Below are positions 61,218 to 64,000 of a stretch of 64,000 nucleotides of DNA, one piece after another. How positions within the stretch are numbered: the first letter of the stretch is position 1; each line of letters starts with the position of its first letter. The DNA is from Hippasteria phrygiana (taxonomy: Eukaryota > Echinodermata > Asteroidea > Valvatida > Goniasteridae), in assembly GCA_037893225.1 (NCBI GenBank), contig JAZGUH010000934.1, positions 186,001 through 250,000 on the forward strand. Reading direction: 5' to 3'. The notes beneath the pieces are model-generated. The model saw nothing but the letters and a program-made list of their open reading frames with translations. It was not told the DNA's origin and ran no database searches. The position numbers and the translations under genes were made by a program.

Positions 61218-63870
61218 CCTTTTCAGACTTTTTGCCCATAGCATTTGTGCACGTTTTCTTTCTTACCGGCACTTTGGCTACTTTGGTGCACCCGATTGCC
61301 TTTAAACTTGGCAGACACTTAGACAAACTGCTCAGAATGTGTCCCGAACTTTTTGGTCATGATGACGTCATCACGTGATTTTTTATGAATTTTTGAATTT
61401 TGAAAATCGTAACATTCTTTTCAATATATCTAGCGAACAAAACAAGATATTTTCAAAATTCTTTTTGCTATAGCTTTGGTATGTCTCAAAGATATGCCCT
61501 AAAAAGTAAAAATTGTGTGACGTCATGATGACGTCATCAAAAATGTGCTTTTTTAAAACACATATAAGGATAGGTCCGATCGTCATGAAAATTGGTGGGT
61601 AGGTAGATACTTGCACTAGGATGCAAAATCCAAAGTGACGTCATGATGACGTCATCACGTGATTTGTTATGAATTTTTGAAATTTTGAAAATCGTAACAT
61701 TCTTTTAAATATATCTGGCAAACAAAACAAGATATTTTCAAAATTCTTTTTGTTATAGCTTTGGTAGGTCTCAAAGATATGCCCTAAAAAGGAAAAAAAT
61801 GTGTGACGTCATGATGACATCATCAAAAATGTGCTTTTTTAAAACACATATAAGGATAGGTCCGATCGTCATGAAAATTGGTGGGTAGGTAGATACTGGC
61901 ACTAGGATGCCAAATCCAAAGTGACGTCATGATGACGTCATCACGTGATTTGTTATGAATTTTAGAAATTTTGAAATCGTAACATTCTTTTAAATATATC
62001 TCGCAAACAAAACAAGATAGTTTCAAAATTCTTTTTGTTATAGCTTTGGTAGGTCTCAAAGATATGCCCTAAAAGGGAAACAAATGTGTGACGTCATGAT
62101 GACGTCATCCAAAATGTGCTTTTTTAAACACAAATAAGGATAGGTCCGATCGTCATGAAAAGTAGTGGGTAGGTAGATACTGTCACTAGCATGCAAAATC
62201 TGAAATGATGTCATGATGACGTCATCGTCAATTTTGTTTATGATTTTTGAAATTTTTGAAATTTCATTTTAATCACAATTTTACACAAAAAAACAAAACA
62301 GCCCTGTGTTTGTCCACAAACACTGTACCAGATGTCTAGTTTTTTTTTTTTTTTGTGCTTCCTTTTCAGACTTTTTTGCCCATAGCATTTGTACACGTTT
62401 TCTTTCTTACCGGCACTTTGGCTACTTTGGTGCACCCGATTGCCTTTAAACTTGGCAGACACTTAGACAAACTGCTCAGAATGTGTCCCGAACTTTTTGG
62501 TCGTGATGACGTCATCACGTGATTTGTTATGAATTTTTGAAATTTTAAAATCGTAACATTCTTTTCAATATATCTAGCGAACAAAACAAGATATTTTCAA
62601 AATTCTTTTTGTTATAGCTTTGGTATGTCTCAAAGATATGCCCTAAAAGGGAGAAAATGTGTGACGTCATGATGACATCATCAAAAATGTGCTTTTTTAA
62701 AACACATATAAGGATATGTCCGATCGTCATGAAAATTGGTGGGTAGGTAGATACTGGCACTAGAATGCAAAATCCAAAGTAACGTCATGATGACGTCATC
62801 ACGTGATTTGTTATGAATTTTTGAAATTTTGAAAATCGTAACATTCTTTTAAATATATCTGGCAAACAAAACAAGATATTTTCAAAATTCTTTTTGTTAT
62901 AGCTTTGGTAGGTCTCAAAGATATGCCCTAAAAAGGAAAAAAATGTGTGACGTCATGATGACATCATCAAAAATGTGCTTTTTTAAAACACATATAAGGA
63001 TAGGTCCGATCGTCATGAAAATTGGTGGGTAGGTAGATACTGCCACCAGCATGCCAAATCTGAAATGACGTCATGATGACGTCATCACGTGATTTTTTAT
63101 GAATTTTTGAAATTTTAAAATCGTAAAATTCTTTTCAATATATCTAGCGAACAAAACAAGATATTTTCAAAATTCTTTTTGTTATAGCTTTGGTATGTCT
63201 CTAAGATATGCCATAAAAGGGAGAAAATGTGTGACGTCATGATGACATCATCAAAAATGTGCTTTTTTAAAACACATATAAGGATAGGTCCGATCGTCAT
63301 GAAAATTGGTGGGTAGGTAGATACTGGCACTAGGATGCAAAATCCAAAATGACGTCATGATGACGTCATCACGTGATTTGTTATGAATTTTTGAAATTTT
63401 GAAAATCGTAACATTCTTTTAAATATATCTGGCAAACAAAACAAGATATTTTCAAAATTCTTTTTGTTATAGCTTTGGTAGGCCTCAAAGATATGCCCTA
63501 AAAAGGAAAAAAATGTGTGACGTCATGATGACATCATCAAAAATGTGCTTTTTTAAAACACATATAAGGATAGGTCCGATCGTCATGAAAATTGGTGGGT
63601 AGGTAGATACTGGCACTAGGATGCAAAATCCAAAGTGACGTCATGATGACGTCATCACGTGATTTGTTATGAATTTTTGAAATTTTGAAATCGTAACATT
63701 CTTTGAAATATATCTCGCAAACAAAACAAGATATTTTCAAAATTCTTTTTGATACAGCTTTTGGTATGTCTCAAAGATATGCCCTAAAAGGCGAAAATTG
63801 TGTGACGTCATAATGACGTCATCAATTTTTTTCTTTTTACGCATGTAAGGGTCGGTCCGATTAAAAAAAT
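61217..63870 (+). repeat. Roughly 286-bp satellite array rich in TGACGTCA
   Basis: Units repeat with spacing of about 285-286 bases (e.g. GTGACGTCATGATGACGTC at 61635 and 61921; equivalents near 62207, 62779, 63065, 63349, 63635). Each has two TGACGTCATGATGACGTCA-like palindromic pairs, one followed by CACGTGATT. A leader (CCTTTTCAGACTTTTT...GTGTCCCGAACTTTTTGG) occurs at 61217 and again at 62361, so blocks of units were duplicated together. Minus-strand ORFs (STYPPIFMTIGP...) repeat with the units and are not taken as genes. Confidence 0.92.
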
Positions 63871-64000
63871 GTATACATTGAATTTTTCTGCACCTAATTC
63901 AACAATTTCGTGATCGTGGCTCACTCAAGTATTAAGAAATAACAGGCATCTGAAAATTGTGACCAAATTCAATATAACACAAAGGAATTCTGGGAAGGAC
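63871..64000. other. Window end
   Basis: Non-repetitive AT-rich sequence after the satellite, presumably still CAPN15 intron. The expected final exon (starting with the rest of an Arg codon, then a QVLVxLSQLEG-type peptide) is not seen. Confidence 0.4.

Noticed and set aside
60778..61326. FFFWLFRKF... and lysine-rich ORFs
   Set aside because: Translations of T tracts and the hairpin repeat; not proteins.
61383..63740. Recurrent 70-aa minus-strand ORFs (STYPPIFMTIGP...)
   Set aside because: They recur once per satellite unit and are broken differently in each; no codon bias or start context.

Overview
This 64 kb window is eukaryotic, AT-rich and repeat-dense, with two spliced genes. Canonical GT-AG introns, transposon families and a vertebrate-type signalling adaptor point to a marine deuterostome invertebrate. 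The scattered palindrome TACATGTA and the repeat style are compatible with an echinoderm, but that guess is weak.

Left part (about 5.0-17.5 kb, minus strand): a GAB-family docking adaptor (GRB2-associated binder, GAB1/GAB2-like). Six coding exons join with consistent phase: a PH-domain exon, a large YxxP/proline-rich exon (CRK and SH3 ligands), an exon with three YxxM sites and a PxxxRxxKP GRB2 ligand, two shorter exons, and a terminal exon with a two-tyrosine SHP2-binding module. The first exon (start codon) was not found.

Middle (about 17.5-49 kb): no convincing host protein-coding gene. It holds DNA-transposon relics, several with terminal inverted repeats (TIRs) and target-site duplications (TSDs): two hAT-like (8-bp TSD), one TA-flanked, one TAA-flanked, and two TTAA-flanked piggyBac-like groups. 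There is also a nested element carrying a frameshifted THAP domain, plus foldback elements, tRNA-like SINE fragments and minisatellites.

Right part (49.1-60.6 kb, plus strand): CAPN15 (calpain-15, SOLH/small optic lobes). Eleven coding exons encode about 1,071 residues, with five canonical RanBP2-type zinc fingers, an extra CxxC-CxxC cluster, and a calpain core with a complete Cys/His/Asn triad. The last coding exon lies beyond the window. Its introns contain foldback elements, a SINE carrying a 15-bp array, a hAT-like element carrying a 12-bp array, and an R1 repeat copy.

From 60.8 kb to the end: hairpin-bearing repeats with symmetrical base changes in both arms, then a roughly 286-bp satellite rich in TGACGTCA.

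The genes lie head to head (GAB leftward, CAPN15 rightward). Nothing in the sequence links them functionally. The most testable ideas are (1) inverted TTAA elements around GAB exons 3-4, whose combined length is a multiple of three, which could favour a circular RNA, and (2) the paired-arm hairpin array at 60.8-61.2 kb.
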